A stretch of 33,571 nucleotides of DNA from Deltaproteobacteria bacterium (GTDB taxonomy: Bacteria > Desulfobacterota > Binatia > Binatales > Binataceae), in assembly GCA_021817345.1 (NCBI GenBank), contig JAKAVC010000099.1, positions 82,338 to 115,908 of the forward strand, in the 5' to 3' direction. Within the stretch, counting starts at the first letter, position 1; each line of letters opens with the position of its first letter. Shown here piece after piece: positions 17,072 to 26,111 of this stretch. A program made the translations under genes and the position numbers. The notes beneath the pieces were generated by a model that was given only the letters and a program-made list of their open reading frames with translations, was not told where the DNA came from and did no database searches.

Positions 17072-18013
17072 GTGGAATATCGCAACCTTGGAAGCTCGGG
17101 ACTTAAAGTCTCGCTGGTCGGACTCGGATGCAACAACTTCGGCATGAAGTGCGACGCGGAGCAGACAACCGCGGTGGTACATCGCGCGCTCGACGAAGGG
17201 ATCACCCTGTTCGATACCGCGGACATCTACGGCAATCGCGGCGGCTCCGAGGAACTCCTCGGCAAGGCGCTCGGCAACCGCCGGCGTGACGTCGTGGTCG
17301 CGAGCAAGTTCGGGATGGCGATGGGCGAAGGGCCGTACCGGCGCGGGGCTTCGCGGCGCTACATTCTCTCGGCGGCGGAAGCGAGCTTGCGGCGGCTCGG
17401 CACGGACTATATCGACCTTTACCAGGTGCACGCGCCCGACCCCGATACGCCGCAGCAGGAGACGCTCGAGGCTCTGACCGACCTGGTGCGCGCCGGCAAG
17501 GTCCGCTACATCGGATGCAGCAACTTCGCGGCGTGGCAGGTGGCCGACGCCGCATGGCTTTCGCGCACGCGCGGCCTTTCCCCCTACGTGTCCGCGCAGA
17601 ACCAGTACAATCTCCTCGACCGCCGCATCGAGCGCGAGTTACTTCCCGCCTGCCGCGAGTTCGGCCTCGGTATCCTGCCGTACTTTCCGCTCGCAAGCGG
17701 CTTTCTCACCGGCAAGTACAAGCGCGGCGCCGAAGCACCCGCCGGCAGCAGGCTTGCCCTGATGCAACGGATGGCCGACCAGGTGATGACCGACGCGAAC
17801 TTCGCCACCCTCGGACGCCTTGAGGAATTCGCCAGCGCCCGCAGCCATACAATCCTTGAACTGGCCGTGGGATGGCTCGCCTCGCAGCCGCTGATATCGA
17901 GCGTGATAAGCGGCGCGACCACGCCTGAGCAGGTAAGCGCGAACGTCAAGGCCGCCGCATGGAAGCTTTCCGACGACGAGATGCGGCGTGTGGATGAATT
18001 GACCCGACGCTGA
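17072..18013 (+). CDS. Aldo/keto reductase (313 aa)
   Basis: An NAD(P)H-dependent TIM-barrel reductase of aldehydes or ketones. The catalytic tetrad is Asp48 (FDTADIYG), Tyr53, Lys79 (ASKFG) and His120 (YQVHAPD). The cofactor-binding end (ISSVISGATTPEQVSANV) is intact, and RNLGSSGLKVSLVGLGCNNFG is the usual N-terminus of the YhdN/Tas-like group. The GTG start at 17072 follows GGCGGGGG by 8 nt. The gene stands alone and is convergent with the esterase gene, with only 18 bp between stops. Substrate unknown. Confidence 0.94.
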   Translation: MEYRNLGSSGLKVSLVGLGCNNFGMKCDAEQTTAVVHRALDEGITLFDTADIYGNRGGSEELLGKALGNRRRDVVVASKFGMAMGEGPYRRGASRRYILSAAEASLRRLGTDYIDLYQVHAPDPDTPQQETLEALTDLVRAGKVRYIGCSNFAAWQVADAAWLSRTRGLSPYVSAQNQYNLLDRRIERELLPACREFGLGILPYFPLASGFLTGKYKRGAEAPAGSRLALMQRMADQVMTDANFATLGRLEEFASARSHTILELAVGWLASQPLISSVISGATTPEQVSANVKAAAWKLSDDEMRRVDELTRR

Positions 18014-18031
18014 ACGATCGCGCCCGCCGAG

Positions 18032-18916
18032 TTACGAAGTCCGCTCGACGACGAATTTCCCGATTCGGTCGATCGCCTGCTGTCCTTCGGGCAGAAGCTT
18101 CGCGAAGACATGCCAGACGTGGATCATGTCTTCCCAGACTTCGAGCTTTACTTCGACGCCGGCCGCCCTGGCGCGTTCGGCAACCCGCCTCGCGTCATCG
18201 AGCAGAATCTCCGCGTCCCCGACCTGGATAAGCAGCGGCGGAAACCCGCGAAAGTCGGCATAAAGCGGCGAGGCGAGCGGATGTCTCGCGTCCGCCCCGC
18301 CAAGGTACATGCTTGCCATCTCGCCCAAACCACTCGGCTGGATCATCGGATCGCGATTCGCCCTGCTCCGCACCGATTCGCCGGTGCCTTCGAGGTCGGT
18401 CCACGGTGAGATAGGCACCGCGCCGGCCGGCATCCGAACGCCCGCGTCGCGCAGCGCGGCGAGAGCCGCGAGCGTCAGTCCCCCGCCCGCTGAATCGCCC
18501 GCGATAATGATTTTGCCCGGCGAATGACCCTCGGATAGAAGCCACCGGTACGCGGCGACCGCGTCTTCGACCGCGGCGGGAAAGGGATTCTCCGGCGCGA
18601 GGCGATAATCGAGCGCAAGCGCCCGCGCCTTTGAGGCCCGCGCGATCCTGGCGATCATCGCGCGATGCGTATTGCTCGAGCCCATCGTGTATCCGCCGCC
18701 GTGAAGGTACAGGATGACGCGCTCGGCGCTAGCCGCGGGCGGCACAATCCATCGCGCGGGAACGCCGCCCGCGTTGACGGCGCGCGATTCGACGTCCTCC
18801 GGCATCCGCTCGCTGACCCGTTCCATCCCCGCGCGAGTTTCCGCAATCGTTGCGTTCGGATCGCGCGGTCGCGACGCGAGAATCTCAAGCACTTTGCCCA
18901 GTTGTTCGCTCGCCAA
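18032..18916 (-). CDS. HSL-family esterase / alpha-beta hydrolase (294 aa)
   Basis: A hormone-sensitive-lipase-type (family IV) carboxylesterase. The oxyanion motif HGGGY is at 72-76 and GDSAGGG holds nucleophile Ser142. The acid is in GDAEILLDD (Glu236 or Asp240) and His266 lies in DMIHVWH. The start is a TTG at 18916, supported by GAGGAGGGA 5-8 nt upstream; the first in-frame ATG would remove conserved N-terminal helices. It follows the enoyl-CoA hydratase gene by 36 bp on the same strand, so the two are co-transcribed, suggesting ester or lactone cleavage linked to acyl-CoA breakdown. Confidence 0.93.
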   Translation of the reverse strand: MASEQLGKVLEILASRPRDPNATIAETRAGMERVSERMPEDVESRAVNAGGVPARWIVPPAASAERVILYLHGGGYTMGSSNTHRAMIARIARASKARALALDYRLAPENPFPAAVEDAVAAYRWLLSEGHSPGKIIIAGDSAGGGLTLAALAALRDAGVRMPAGAVPISPWTDLEGTGESVRSRANRDPMIQPSGLGEMASMYLGGADARHPLASPLYADFRGFPPLLIQVGDAEILLDDARRVAERARAAGVEVKLEVWEDMIHVWHVFAKLLPEGQQAIDRIGKFVVERTS

Positions 18917-18952
18917 GTCAGTCCCTCCTCAGTGCGGCGCTCGACGAGCGCG

Positions 18953-19855
18953 TCAGCTGTACTTGCGTTCCTGCCACCAGGGGAAGAACGGCGGCATGTC
19001 TTTCGAGACCTTGTCGTGAAATTTTGCGGGCCGCTTTTCTAGAAACGACGTAACCCCTTCCTTCACGTCGTTTGACGAGCCGCGCGCGAAAATCGCCCGG
19101 CTGTCGATCTTGTGCGCTTCCATCGGATGGTCCGCGCCGAGCATCCGCCACATCATCTGCCTGAGCAGCGCGACCGAAACCGGCGCGCAGTTGTCGGCGA
19201 TTTCGCGCGCGAGCGCACGCGCTGCGGGAATAAGTTCTTCGCGCTTGTAAAGCTTTTTTACAAGACCTCCCTGCAGGGCCTCCTCAGCCGGAAAAACCCG
19301 GCCCGAGAACGCCCATTCGAGCGCCTGCGAAATACCCACGACGCGCGGCAGAAACCAACTCGAACACGCCTCTGCCACGATGCCGCGGCGGGCAAAGACG
19401 AAACCGAATCGCGCGTCTTCGGAGGCAAGCCGAATGTCCATCGCAAGCTGCATCGTGACGCCCACTCCGACGGCGGGTCCGTTCACCGCCGCGATGACCG
19501 GTTTCAGGCAGTCGAAGATGCGCAGCGTGAGCCGCCCTCCTCCGTCGCGCACCGATTCGTGGCTCCAGTCGATCGTCCCGTCCGGCCGGATAGCGCCGCG
19601 CTTTTCCGGCCGGTCGTCGCGCGCCTTGTAATCGAAGCTTTTCGCTCCAGCGGAGAGATCCGCACCGGCGCAGAACGCGCGGCCCGCGCCGGTTACGATT
19701 ATCGCGCGGACGTCGTCGTCGGCATCGGCACGATCGAAGGCGTCGATCATCTCGGTCATCATCTGCGGCGTGAAGGCGTTCAGCTTTTCCGGCCGGTTGA
19801 GGGTAATCGTCAGGATGTTGTCCTTGACGTCATAGAGGATTGTCTCGTAGGTCAT
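18953..19855 (-). CDS. Enoyl-CoA hydratase/isomerase (crotonase) family (300 aa)
   Basis: Crotonase-fold protein acting on enoyl-CoA. The oxyanion segments AGRAFCAGADLS and NGPAVGVGVTMQLAMDIRLA are clear. In the catalytic region FARRGIVAEACSSWFLPRVVG, the first classical Glu position is not conserved, while the Glu in ALEWAFSG matches the second. It may therefore be an isomerase or hydrolase rather than a standard hydratase. The ATG at 19855 has GGAGAAGAGG upstream. The esterase gene follows 36 bp later. Confidence 0.93.
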   Translation of the reverse strand: MTYETILYDVKDNILTITLNRPEKLNAFTPQMMTEMIDAFDRADADDDVRAIIVTGAGRAFCAGADLSAGAKSFDYKARDDRPEKRGAIRPDGTIDWSHESVRDGGGRLTLRIFDCLKPVIAAVNGPAVGVGVTMQLAMDIRLASEDARFGFVFARRGIVAEACSSWFLPRVVGISQALEWAFSGRVFPAEEALQGGLVKKLYKREELIPAARALAREIADNCAPVSVALLRQMMWRMLGADHPMEAHKIDSRAIFARGSSNDVKEGVTSFLEKRPAKFHDKVSKDMPPFFPWWQERKYS

Positions 19856-19889
19856 GCCTCTTCTCCATGAGCGTGAAAACAGAGCGCGT

Positions 19890-19898
19890 ATTCTAGCA
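19890..19898 (-). promoter_or_regulatory. Candidate extended -10 promoter of crotonase-esterase operon
   Basis: On the minus strand, TGC followed by TAGAAT (19898 to 19890) is an extended -10 element about 35 nt before the crotonase ATG. No good -35 is visible. Confidence 0.35.
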
Positions 19899-19959
19899 TC
19901 ATTGAGATACATGGGATCACGCGAAGCGATACGTTCGCGCGAACTGATGATGGGTCGAA

Positions 19960-20076
19960 CGCACCGCGTCCGCAACGACGCCGAGGTGTCGTGGGTTAGC
20001 ACGCGGAGGGCACGCGCGAGTTCCTTCGATCCCGCTCGCGGACTCGCGTTCGTTCAAGATGACGAGGAAAGCGGGG
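19960..20076. repeat. Possible dispersed intergenic repeat
   Basis: Read on the minus strand, the segment begins with CGTCATCTTGAACGAACGCG and continues through GGGATCGAAGGAACTCGCG to CTAACCCACGACACC. It resembles the GTCATCCTGAGCGAA...GAAGGAT type of dispersed non-coding repeat seen in several soil bacteria. It occupies the gap between the ACP stop and the crotonase promoter. Copy number cannot be tested in this window. Confidence 0.35.
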
Positions 20077-20325
20077 TTACTTTTTGATGCGGGGACGGAG
20101 GTAGGCGACCGCGCGGTCGAGGGTCGTCATCTCGGGATAGTCCGACTCGGGAATATCCACTCCGGTGGCCGCGTGGATAGCGATCGCGAGGTTCAGGATG
20201 TCCATCGAATCGAGATCGATTTGCTCACGCAGGTCAACTGCGGGGTCGATGCCGCCGGTTTCAGCCTCGGGCGCGATCTTCTTCAGCTCGCCAAGTACGA
20301 GCGCCTTGATTTCATCGTCGGTCAT
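20077..20325 (-). CDS. Acyl carrier protein (82 aa)
   Basis: A free-standing acyl carrier protein. It is acidic and helical, with the phosphopantetheine site DLDSMDIL (Ser40) and the downstream helices [20 protein letters not shown] of ordinary ACPs. The ATG at 20325 overlaps the E2 stop by 4 bp (ATGA), so translation is coupled to E2. No ketosynthase, adenylation domain or phosphopantetheinyl transferase is in the window. Being the last gene of a 2-oxo acid dehydrogenase-like operon is unusual and suggests it accepts an acyl group from, or works with, that complex; this is inference. Confidence 0.93.
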   Translation of the reverse strand: MTDDEIKALVLGELKKIAPEAETGGIDPAVDLREQIDLDSMDILNLAIAIHAATGVDIPESDYPEMTTLDRAVAYLRPRIKK

Positions 20326-21671
20326 AGTTTCTCCGGCTCCTGCAGGATGCGAGCGATTGCGGCGAGAAAGAGCGCGCCGCGATGGCCGTCGCTGACGCGA
20401 TGGTCGGCCGAGAGCGTCGCACTGATCACGGGCCGCGCTCCGACCATCCCGCCGGCCGCCCACGGCCGCTCGACGATCTTTCCGAAGCCGACGAGCGCAA
20501 CCTGGGGCGGATAGATGATTCCGAAGACGGTTTCGACGCCTTCCTCGCCGAGGCTCGTCACCGTTATTGTCGCGTCGGCTATTTCCGAACTGCGCAGCAC
20601 GCCGGCGCGCACACGTTTCACGAGATCGCGCAGGTTCACCATGATCTCGCTCAGGCTTTTCTTGTCCACGTCATGAATTGCGGGCGCGACGAGTCCCCCG
20701 GTCCTTAGCGAGATCGCGACGCCGACATGGATCTCTTCGCTGCGCTTGAACGCGCCCTCGACGAAAAAGCCGTTCATCTCGGGGACTTCGCGAACGGCGA
20801 GTGCGACCGCCTTGAGGAGCATCACCGCGTAAAGCAGACGCTCGGTGACGGGCCGCTTCAGGTTCCCGGCCCTGAGCCACTCCATCGCGCGGCTCATGTC
20901 GATTTCGGTGGAGAGATAGTAATGCGGGATCTCGCGCTTCGAACGGCCCATCGCGGCGGCGATGGCTTTGCGCATCATCGCCTGGCGTTCGGCGGGCGAA
21001 ACCGCGGGCTTGGGCGGCGCGGGCGCTTTCGGCGCCTCGACCGGTGGCGTAACGGGCGCGGGCTTCGGCGCGGCTTCAGGCGCGGCAACCTTAGCAGGAG
21101 TCGGCGCGGCCGCTTTGGCGGCGCGCTCGACGTCGGCCCGGGTGATTGCGCCGTCGAGGCCGGTTCCCTTGACCTTGGAAACATCAACGCCAAGTTCCAG
21201 CGCGACGCGCATCGCAAGCGGCGAGATGCGAAGCCGAGGGTGTTCGGGACGCGCCGGGGGCGGCGGCGCTTTCGGCTTCTCGACCGAGGGCGCGACGGCA
21301 GCGGCCTTCGTCGCTGGCGGCGCGGGCGCTTGCTCCCCGGTGGGCGGCGGTGCCGGAGGTCGCGCGGCGGGCCTGGGCGATGGCGGCGCGGCGGCGGGTT
21401 TGGGTTTTTCGGCGGGCGGAGGCGCGGCGGCTTCGCCGTCGGCGCGGATTATCGCCAGGACTTCGCCGACGGGGACTTTTTCGCCCTCGGGTACGACGAT
21501 TTTCTCGACGACTCCGCTTTGGAAGATTTCGACTTCGATCGTCGCTTTCTCGGTATCGACCACGGCGACGATATCTCCGCGCTTGACCGCGTCGCCCGGC
21601 TTGACCAGCCATTGAAGGACGGTTCCGGCCTCCATGTCGGCGCCGAGCGCAGGCATCCGGAACTCAGCCAT
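20322..21671 (-). CDS. 2-oxo acid dehydrogenase E2 (lipoyl acyltransferase, 449 aa)
   Basis: Core acyltransferase of a PDH-like complex. It has one lipoyl domain with Lys42 ([10 protein letters not shown]), a long Ala/Pro-rich flexible linker (about 80-140), a peripheral subunit-binding domain (about 144-186, [20 protein letters not shown]), a second linker, and the catalytic domain with His424 and Asp428 in DHRVSDG. It would carry the acyl group from E1 on lipoate and transfer it to CoA, or possibly to an ACP. Start ATG at 21671 overlaps the E1 beta stop by 8 bp. No E3 gene is adjacent, so the lipoyl reoxidation partner must be encoded elsewhere or be unnecessary. Confidence 0.96.
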   Translation of the reverse strand: MAEFRMPALGADMEAGTVLQWLVKPGDAVKRGDIVAVVDTEKATIEVEIFQSGVVEKIVVPEGEKVPVGEVLAIIRADGEAAAPPPAEKPKPAAAPPSPRPAARPPAPPPTGEQAPAPPATKAAAVAPSVEKPKAPPPPARPEHPRLRISPLAMRVALELGVDVSKVKGTGLDGAITRADVERAAKAAAPTPAKVAAPEAAPKPAPVTPPVEAPKAPAPPKPAVSPAERQAMMRKAIAAAMGRSKREIPHYYLSTEIDMSRAMEWLRAGNLKRPVTERLLYAVMLLKAVALAVREVPEMNGFFVEGAFKRSEEIHVGVAISLRTGGLVAPAIHDVDKKSLSEIMVNLRDLVKRVRAGVLRSSEIADATITVTSLGEEGVETVFGIIYPPQVALVGFGKIVERPWAAGGMVGARPVISATLSADHRVSDGHRGALFLAAIARILQEPEKL

Positions 21672-22665
21672 GTTCGCCCACCATCGCGCGCGCCGCTTCG
21701 ACTATCGCGGGAACCTGCGGAAGCGCGGCGTCCTCGAGATGTTTCGCATAGGGTATCGGGACTTCGGCGCTGCACACGCGCGCGACCGGCGCGTCGAGTT
21801 CATAGAACGCGCGTTCCATGATGCGCGCGCTGATTTCGGCCGAGATACTGCCGCTGCGCCATCCCTCGTCCACAATCAGTGCGCGATGCGTTCGGGTTAC
21901 CGAATCGAGAATCGTCGCGTCATCGAGCGGACGCAGCGTGCGGAGATCGACCACTTCGGCGTTGACGCCGGCCCTGGCCAGTTCGGCGGCGGCTTCGAGC
22001 GTTTTGCCGAGCGTGCCGCCGTAGGTCATGAGGCTGATGTCGGTTCCTGGGCGTCGAATCGCCGCCTTGTCGATATCAACGGCGCCGGCGTCGGCGGCCA
22101 TCTCGCCTTCCATATTGTAGAGCGCGCCGTTCTCGAAGATCAGCACGGGGTCGGGATCTTCGAGCGCCGTCCATAGCATCCCGCGGGCGTCTTCGAGCGT
22201 CGCCGGAGTGAGAATTTTCAGGCCCGGGATGTGCGCGTACCATCCCTCGAGGCTGTGCGAATGTTGCGCGGCGAGCTGGCGTCCCGCGCCGGTCGTCATC
22301 CGGATGACCAGCGGGATGTTGAACTGGCCGCCGGACATATAAAGGATGGTCGCGGCGTTGTTGACGATCTGGTCGAGCGCCAGCAGGCTGAAATTCACGG
22401 TCATGATTTCGACGATCGGGCGCATCCCGCCCATCGCGGCGCCGATTCCCGCACCGACAAAGGCCGACTCGGAAAGCGGAGTGTCGCGGATACGCTCGGG
22501 TCCGAATTCTTCGAGCAGGCCCTTGCTGACCGCGTAGCATCCGCCGTACTTGCCGACGTCCTCGCCCATCAGGAACACGCGCGGGTCGCGCTGGAGCGCC
22601 TCGCGAATCGCCTGACGCATCGCCTCGCGGTACGTGATGCGAACGGTTTTCGCTTGCGCGCTCAT
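21664..22665 (-). CDS. 2-oxo acid dehydrogenase E1 beta (333 aa)
   Basis: Beta subunit of a ThDP-dependent E1. Typical segments are [85 protein letters not shown] and [14 protein letters not shown]. The C-terminal transketolase-like domain is complete. The ATG at 22665 overlaps the E1 alpha stop by 4 bp. Pyruvate or acetoin as substrate is plausible from overall resemblance; other 2-oxo acids or ketose phosphates are possible. Confidence 0.95.
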   Translation of the reverse strand: MSAQAKTVRITYREAMRQAIREALQRDPRVFLMGEDVGKYGGCYAVSKGLLEEFGPERIRDTPLSESAFVGAGIGAAMGGMRPIVEIMTVNFSLLALDQIVNNAATILYMSGGQFNIPLVIRMTTGAGRQLAAQHSHSLEGWYAHIPGLKILTPATLEDARGMLWTALEDPDPVLIFENGALYNMEGEMAADAGAVDIDKAAIRRPGTDISLMTYGGTLGKTLEAAAELARAGVNAEVVDLRTLRPLDDATILDSVTRTHRALIVDEGWRSGSISAEISARIMERAFYELDAPVARVCSAEVPIPYAKHLEDAALPQVPAIVEAARAMVGEHG

Positions 22666-23663
22666 CCGGGCTTCCTCTCGGAGTAAACGAATTTCGCCAG
22701 CTCTTCGACCGGTTCCCATGTGCCGGCTTCGGCGAATTCGACCGCCTTTTTGAGCTCGGCCGCGACTTCATCTTCGAGCCGCTTGCTATCATCGTCGTTG
22801 AAGAGGCTCTGGCCGCGCAGGAAAGCCTCGAAGAGGACGATAGGGTCGCGTTTTTTCCACTCTTCGATTTCCTCTTTGGTCCTGTAGAGCTGCGGGTCGT
22901 ACATCGAGTGGGCGCGGAACCGGTAGGTGCGAAACTCGACGAAGCACGGACCTTCGCCCGAGCGCACGGCGAGAACCGCGCGGCGGGCCGCCTCTTCGCA
23001 CGCGAGCACATCCATTCCGTCCACCGGCCAGGCGGGCATCTCGTAGCTGGTCGCCTTCAGGCAGAGATCGGTTTCGGATTCGGAGCGCTTCAGCGCCGTG
23101 CCCATCGCGTACAGGTTGTTCTCGCAGAAAAACACGACCGGCAGCTTCCACAGCGCGGCGAGGTTCATACATTCATGGAATTCGCCTTCGGCAACCGCGC
23201 CTTCGCCGAAGAAGCAGGCGGTGACGCGCGGCTCGGCGCGCATTTTCTCGGCGAGTGCGAGACCGACCGCGATCGGAAGTCCGCCGCCGACGATCGCGTT
23301 TCCGCCGTGAAAGTGAGTTGCGGCGTCGAAGATATGCATCGAGCCGCCCCGTCCGCGGCTGCATCCCTCCTGCTTGCCGTAGAGCTCGGCCATTATCGAC
23401 GCGGCCGGGATGCCGCGGGCGAGCGCGTGCCCATGCTCGCGATAGGTCGCGACAATCGCGTCGTCGGGTTCGAGCGCGTGAATCGCGCCGACGGCGACCG
23501 CTTCCTCACCGATATAAAGATGGAGAAAGCCGCGGATTTTGGCGGCGCTGTAAAGCTCGGCGCACTTCTCCTCGAAGCGTCGGATGCGCAGCATCTCGCG
23601 CATCAGGAAAAGCGCGTGCTCGCGACTCGGATGGCGCGGAAAATCAGCCGTGGCAGCCATCAT
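22662..23663 (-). CDS. 2-oxo acid dehydrogenase E1 alpha (333 aa)
   Basis: ThDP-binding alpha subunit. The cofactor motif begins at Gly153-Glu154-Gly155 ([14 protein letters not shown]) and ends at Asn182-Asn183 ([10 protein letters not shown]); the usual GDG is GEG here. The loop [11 protein letters not shown] corresponds to the phosphorylation loop of PDH E1 alpha, and [17 protein letters not shown] is typical of PDH/acetoin dehydrogenases. The start at 23663 (MMAATADF) overlaps the acyl-CoA synthetase stop by 4 bp, so the two are translationally coupled. Pyruvate or acetoin dehydrogenase activity is the conventional reading. Confidence 0.95.
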   Translation of the reverse strand: MMAATADFPRHPSREHALFLMREMLRIRRFEEKCAELYSAAKIRGFLHLYIGEEAVAVGAIHALEPDDAIVATYREHGHALARGIPAASIMAELYGKQEGCSRGRGGSMHIFDAATHFHGGNAIVGGGLPIAVGLALAEKMRAEPRVTACFFGEGAVAEGEFHECMNLAALWKLPVVFFCENNLYAMGTALKRSESETDLCLKATSYEMPAWPVDGMDVLACEEAARRAVLAVRSGEGPCFVEFRTYRFRAHSMYDPQLYRTKEEIEEWKKRDPIVLFEAFLRGQSLFNDDDSKRLEDEVAAELKKAVEFAEAGTWEPVEELAKFVYSERKPG

Positions 23664-25423
23664 TCGCTTTCCAGCGTCGAGGTGTCGCCCTCGGGCAGGC
23701 CAAGTTCGCGCGCCTTGAGCAGCCGGCGCATGATCTTGCCGCTTCGAGTTTTCGGCACGCTCGGGACGAAATCGATTTCCTTGGGCGCGACCACCGCGCC
23801 GAGGCGTTTGCGCGCGAAGCCGAGCAGTTCGGCGCGCAACTGCTCGCTGGGCACGTTGGGCGGCTTGAGCGAGACAAAGGCCTTGACCACTTCGCCGGCG
23901 ACCGGATCGGGCTTGCCGATAACGCCAGCCTCGGCGACCGCCTGATGCTCGAGCAGGGCGCTCTCTACCTCGAAGGGACCAATCAGATGGCCCGACGATT
24001 TGATGACGTCATCGGCGCGGCCAACGAACCAGAAATAGCCCTCCGCGTCGCGCTTGGCGAGGTCGCTGGTGAGATACCATCCGCCCGCGAAACATTTCCT
24101 ATATCGCTCGTCCTCATGCAGGTAGCCGCGGAACATCGACGGCCATCCGGGCCGCAGCGCGAGCTCGCCCTCGATATGGGGAGCGGTCACTTCCTCCACC
24201 GTACCGTCTTTTCGAAGGTGAACGATGCCGGCGTCGATTCCGGGCAGCGGACGCCCCATCGAGCCCGGCCGGATATCCATCGCCGCATAATTGGCGATCA
24301 TGATTCCGCCGGTTTCGGTCTGCCACCAGTTGTCGTGGATCGGAAGCCCGAACGCTTCCTGGCCCCAGACGACGGCCTCGGGATTGAGCGGCTCGCCGAC
24401 GCTCGCGATAAAGCGCAGGTTGCGAAGGTCGTACTTTCGTATGACCTCGGTTCCGATCTTCATCATCATCCGAACGGCGGTCGGCGCCGTGTACCATACC
24501 GTGACTTTCTGGTCCTGCAGCAGCGCGTACCATCGTTCGGCGTCGAACTCGGCCTCGTCGACGATGCTGGTGATTCCGTGCGTAAGGGGCGCGATGATCC
24601 CGTAGGAGGTGCCGGTGACCCATCCCGGGTCGGCCGTGCACCAGAAGATGTCGCCCGGATGAAAATCGAGCGCGAAGCGGCCGGTCATGTGATGCGCGAC
24701 GACGGCATCATGCACATGCATCGCGCCCTTTGGCTTGCCGGTGGTTCCACTCGTGAAATGCAGCAGGGCGAGGTCTTCGGGAGCGGTCGGCGGGATTTCG
24801 AAGCGGCCGGCGGCTTCGTCCATCAGTTGATGGAAATCGAGGACGCCGGGGATCGCGCGGACTTCCTCGGGAGCGCCGATCAGAATCACGTGGCGGAGAT
24901 CGGGCAGCGAATCGCGGATAGCGGCGAGTTTGCGTTTGTAGAGGGTGGTCGTAGTGACGAGCACCCGGCCGTCGCCGATACTGATGCGCTGATGAATCGG
25001 CTCGGGGCCAAACGCGGAAAACAGCGGACAGAAGACGTTACAGTTTTTCAGCGCGCCGAGAACGGTGACGTATAGCTCGGGGATACGGCCGCAGAGCGCG
25101 AAAACCCGCTCACCCTTTTGAACCTCAAGCTTTCTGAGCACGTTGGCGAACCGATTGGTGAGCCGCGACAGATCCGCATAGGTGAAATCGCGGATTTCCC
25201 CGCGTTTGCCCATCCATCGGATAGCCAGGTGGCTGCCATGGGCGCCGGCGGCGTGGCGATCGACGGCCTCATGCGCGATATTGAGTCCTCGCCCGCCCGG
25301 AAGGCCGTCGAGCTCGCGGCGAGCCGCTTCCCATGAGAATTGCGCTCTGACCCTCTCATAGTCGAGCAGGTTAGGTTCGACGGCCCATCCTTCGCGCGGC
25401 TTCTTGATCGTTTTCCATGCCAT
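23660..25423 (-). CDS. acsA: AMP-forming acetyl/acyl-CoA synthetase (587 aa)
   Basis: Adenylate-forming ligase activating a short carboxylate to its CoA thioester. The P-loop [12 protein letters not shown] is at about 222-233. NWWQTETGG (365-373) carries the Trp that restricts pocket size in acetate/propionate enzymes. [15 protein letters not shown] and [20 protein letters not shown] follow, and [11 protein letters not shown] gives the catalytic, acetylatable Lys563. The first good ATG is at 25423; the long extension upstream to 25816 is not protein-like, and no clear ribosome site precedes the ATG. It resembles Bacillus-type AcsA in length and is the first gene of the E1-E2-ACP operon. Confidence 0.94.
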   Translation of the reverse strand: MAWKTIKKPREGWAVEPNLLDYERVRAQFSWEAARRELDGLPGGRGLNIAHEAVDRHAAGAHGSHLAIRWMGKRGEIRDFTYADLSRLTNRFANVLRKLEVQKGERVFALCGRIPELYVTVLGALKNCNVFCPLFSAFGPEPIHQRISIGDGRVLVTTTTLYKRKLAAIRDSLPDLRHVILIGAPEEVRAIPGVLDFHQLMDEAAGRFEIPPTAPEDLALLHFTSGTTGKPKGAMHVHDAVVAHHMTGRFALDFHPGDIFWCTADPGWVTGTSYGIIAPLTHGITSIVDEAEFDAERWYALLQDQKVTVWYTAPTAVRMMMKIGTEVIRKYDLRNLRFIASVGEPLNPEAVVWGQEAFGLPIHDNWWQTETGGIMIANYAAMDIRPGSMGRPLPGIDAGIVHLRKDGTVEEVTAPHIEGELALRPGWPSMFRGYLHEDERYRKCFAGGWYLTSDLAKRDAEGYFWFVGRADDVIKSSGHLIGPFEVESALLEHQAVAEAGVIGKPDPVAGEVVKAFVSLKPPNVPSEQLRAELLGFARKRLGAVVAPKEIDFVPSVPKTRSGKIMRRLLKARELGLPEGDTSTLESE

Positions 25424-25518
25424 CTGGAGTGCGAGTAGAGCGAGGACCGTGCCATCGGAAACGGCAGAGTTTATGCGGCTAAGCCATGACTTGCTGCATC
25501 CGCGCGCACAACAGCCTT

Positions 25519-25538
25519 GTATCCGATGGCTCCATCGG
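25519..25538. promoter_or_regulatory. 8-4-8 inverted repeat in divergent promoter region
   Basis: ATCCGATG-GCTC-CATCGGAT is perfect and lies in the 153-bp space between the acs-E1-E2-ACP operon and the divergent membrane protein gene. A further half-site, CATCGGAA, occurs at 25453-25460. This suits a dimeric regulator controlling one or both transcripts; no regulator gene is adjacent. Confidence 0.5.
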
Positions 25539-25576
25539 ATGCTCGCCCGGTCCAAAGCGGCTAAGCTCAAAGGGCG

Positions 25577-26041
25577 ATGGATCAACTGGCGATCAGGACC
25601 ACGATTCTCTGGATACATGCGCTGAGCGGGATAACCTGGGTGGGAGCTTCGGCCGCCTTCGTGATCGCGGCGGTAGCGACCGGAATGTCGAGCGACGAGG
25701 GCGTGGCGTTCGCGCGCAGGGTCGCGCCGAAAATAAACCGCCTCGAACTGGGCGTGGCCGTGACGCTGGCGACGACCGGCATCGTTAACGTGTTCCTGGC
25801 GGCCCAGGTGCGCCATTTCCGGTTCTCGAGCGCGTTTCGCGCCATCCTGAGCGTAAAAATCATGATCCTCGCCGCGATGCTGGTCGCGCTTTCCTTTTCG
25901 TTTCGGGCGGAACGGATGCTCCGGTCGAACGAGCCCGGAGCGGCGGCCGGGGCGACGAGGCGGATCGTCCGGCTGTTCGCACTTATCCTAGCGATGGGCA
26001 GCGTGGCGCTCGGACTTGGGTTATGGTTGCTGGGTAGCTAG
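25577..26041 (+). CDS. Small integral membrane protein, CopD/DUF2269-like (154 aa)
   Basis: Four hydrophobic segments are predicted by eye: about residues 8-35 ([20 protein letters not shown]), 55-76, 86-108 and 130-152. The WIHxLSGxTWVG motif with a His in the first membrane helix resembles CopD-like and DUF2269-like four-helix proteins, some of which bind haem or copper. No catalytic domain is present. Start at ATG 25577 after AAAGGG. It is divergent from the acsA operon and 70 bp upstream of the MBL-fold gene. Function not assigned. Confidence 0.75.
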   Translation: MDQLAIRTTILWIHALSGITWVGASAAFVIAAVATGMSSDEGVAFARRVAPKINRLELGVAVTLATTGIVNVFLAAQVRHFRFSSAFRAILSVKIMILAAMLVALSFSFRAERMLRSNEPGAAAGATRRIVRLFALILAMGSVALGLGLWLLGS

Positions 26042-26111
26042 GCGAATCGGGCCGGGGCGGCAGCGCGCTGTATCGGAAACCGGCCGGTACGAGGACGGAT
26101 AGACGATTGCC

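Noticed and set aside
19854-20087. 77-codon plus-strand frame between the ACP and crotonase genes
   Set aside because: There is no ribosome site or motif, and it overlaps the candidate non-coding repeat and crotonase promoter.
20727-21821. 364-codon plus-strand frame opposite E2 and E1 beta, with Gly/Arg-rich repeats
   Set aside because: The repeats mirror the Ala/Pro linker of E2 on the other strand.
23255-25075. 606-codon plus-strand frame opposite E1 alpha and the acyl-CoA synthetase
   Set aside because: It crosses two confirmed genes and consists of Arg-rich low-information sequence.
25424-25816. N-terminal extension of the acyl-CoA synthetase
   Set aside because: The upstream residues are Arg/Ser/His-rich and antisense to the membrane protein gene; the family's N-terminus starts at the ATG at 25423.
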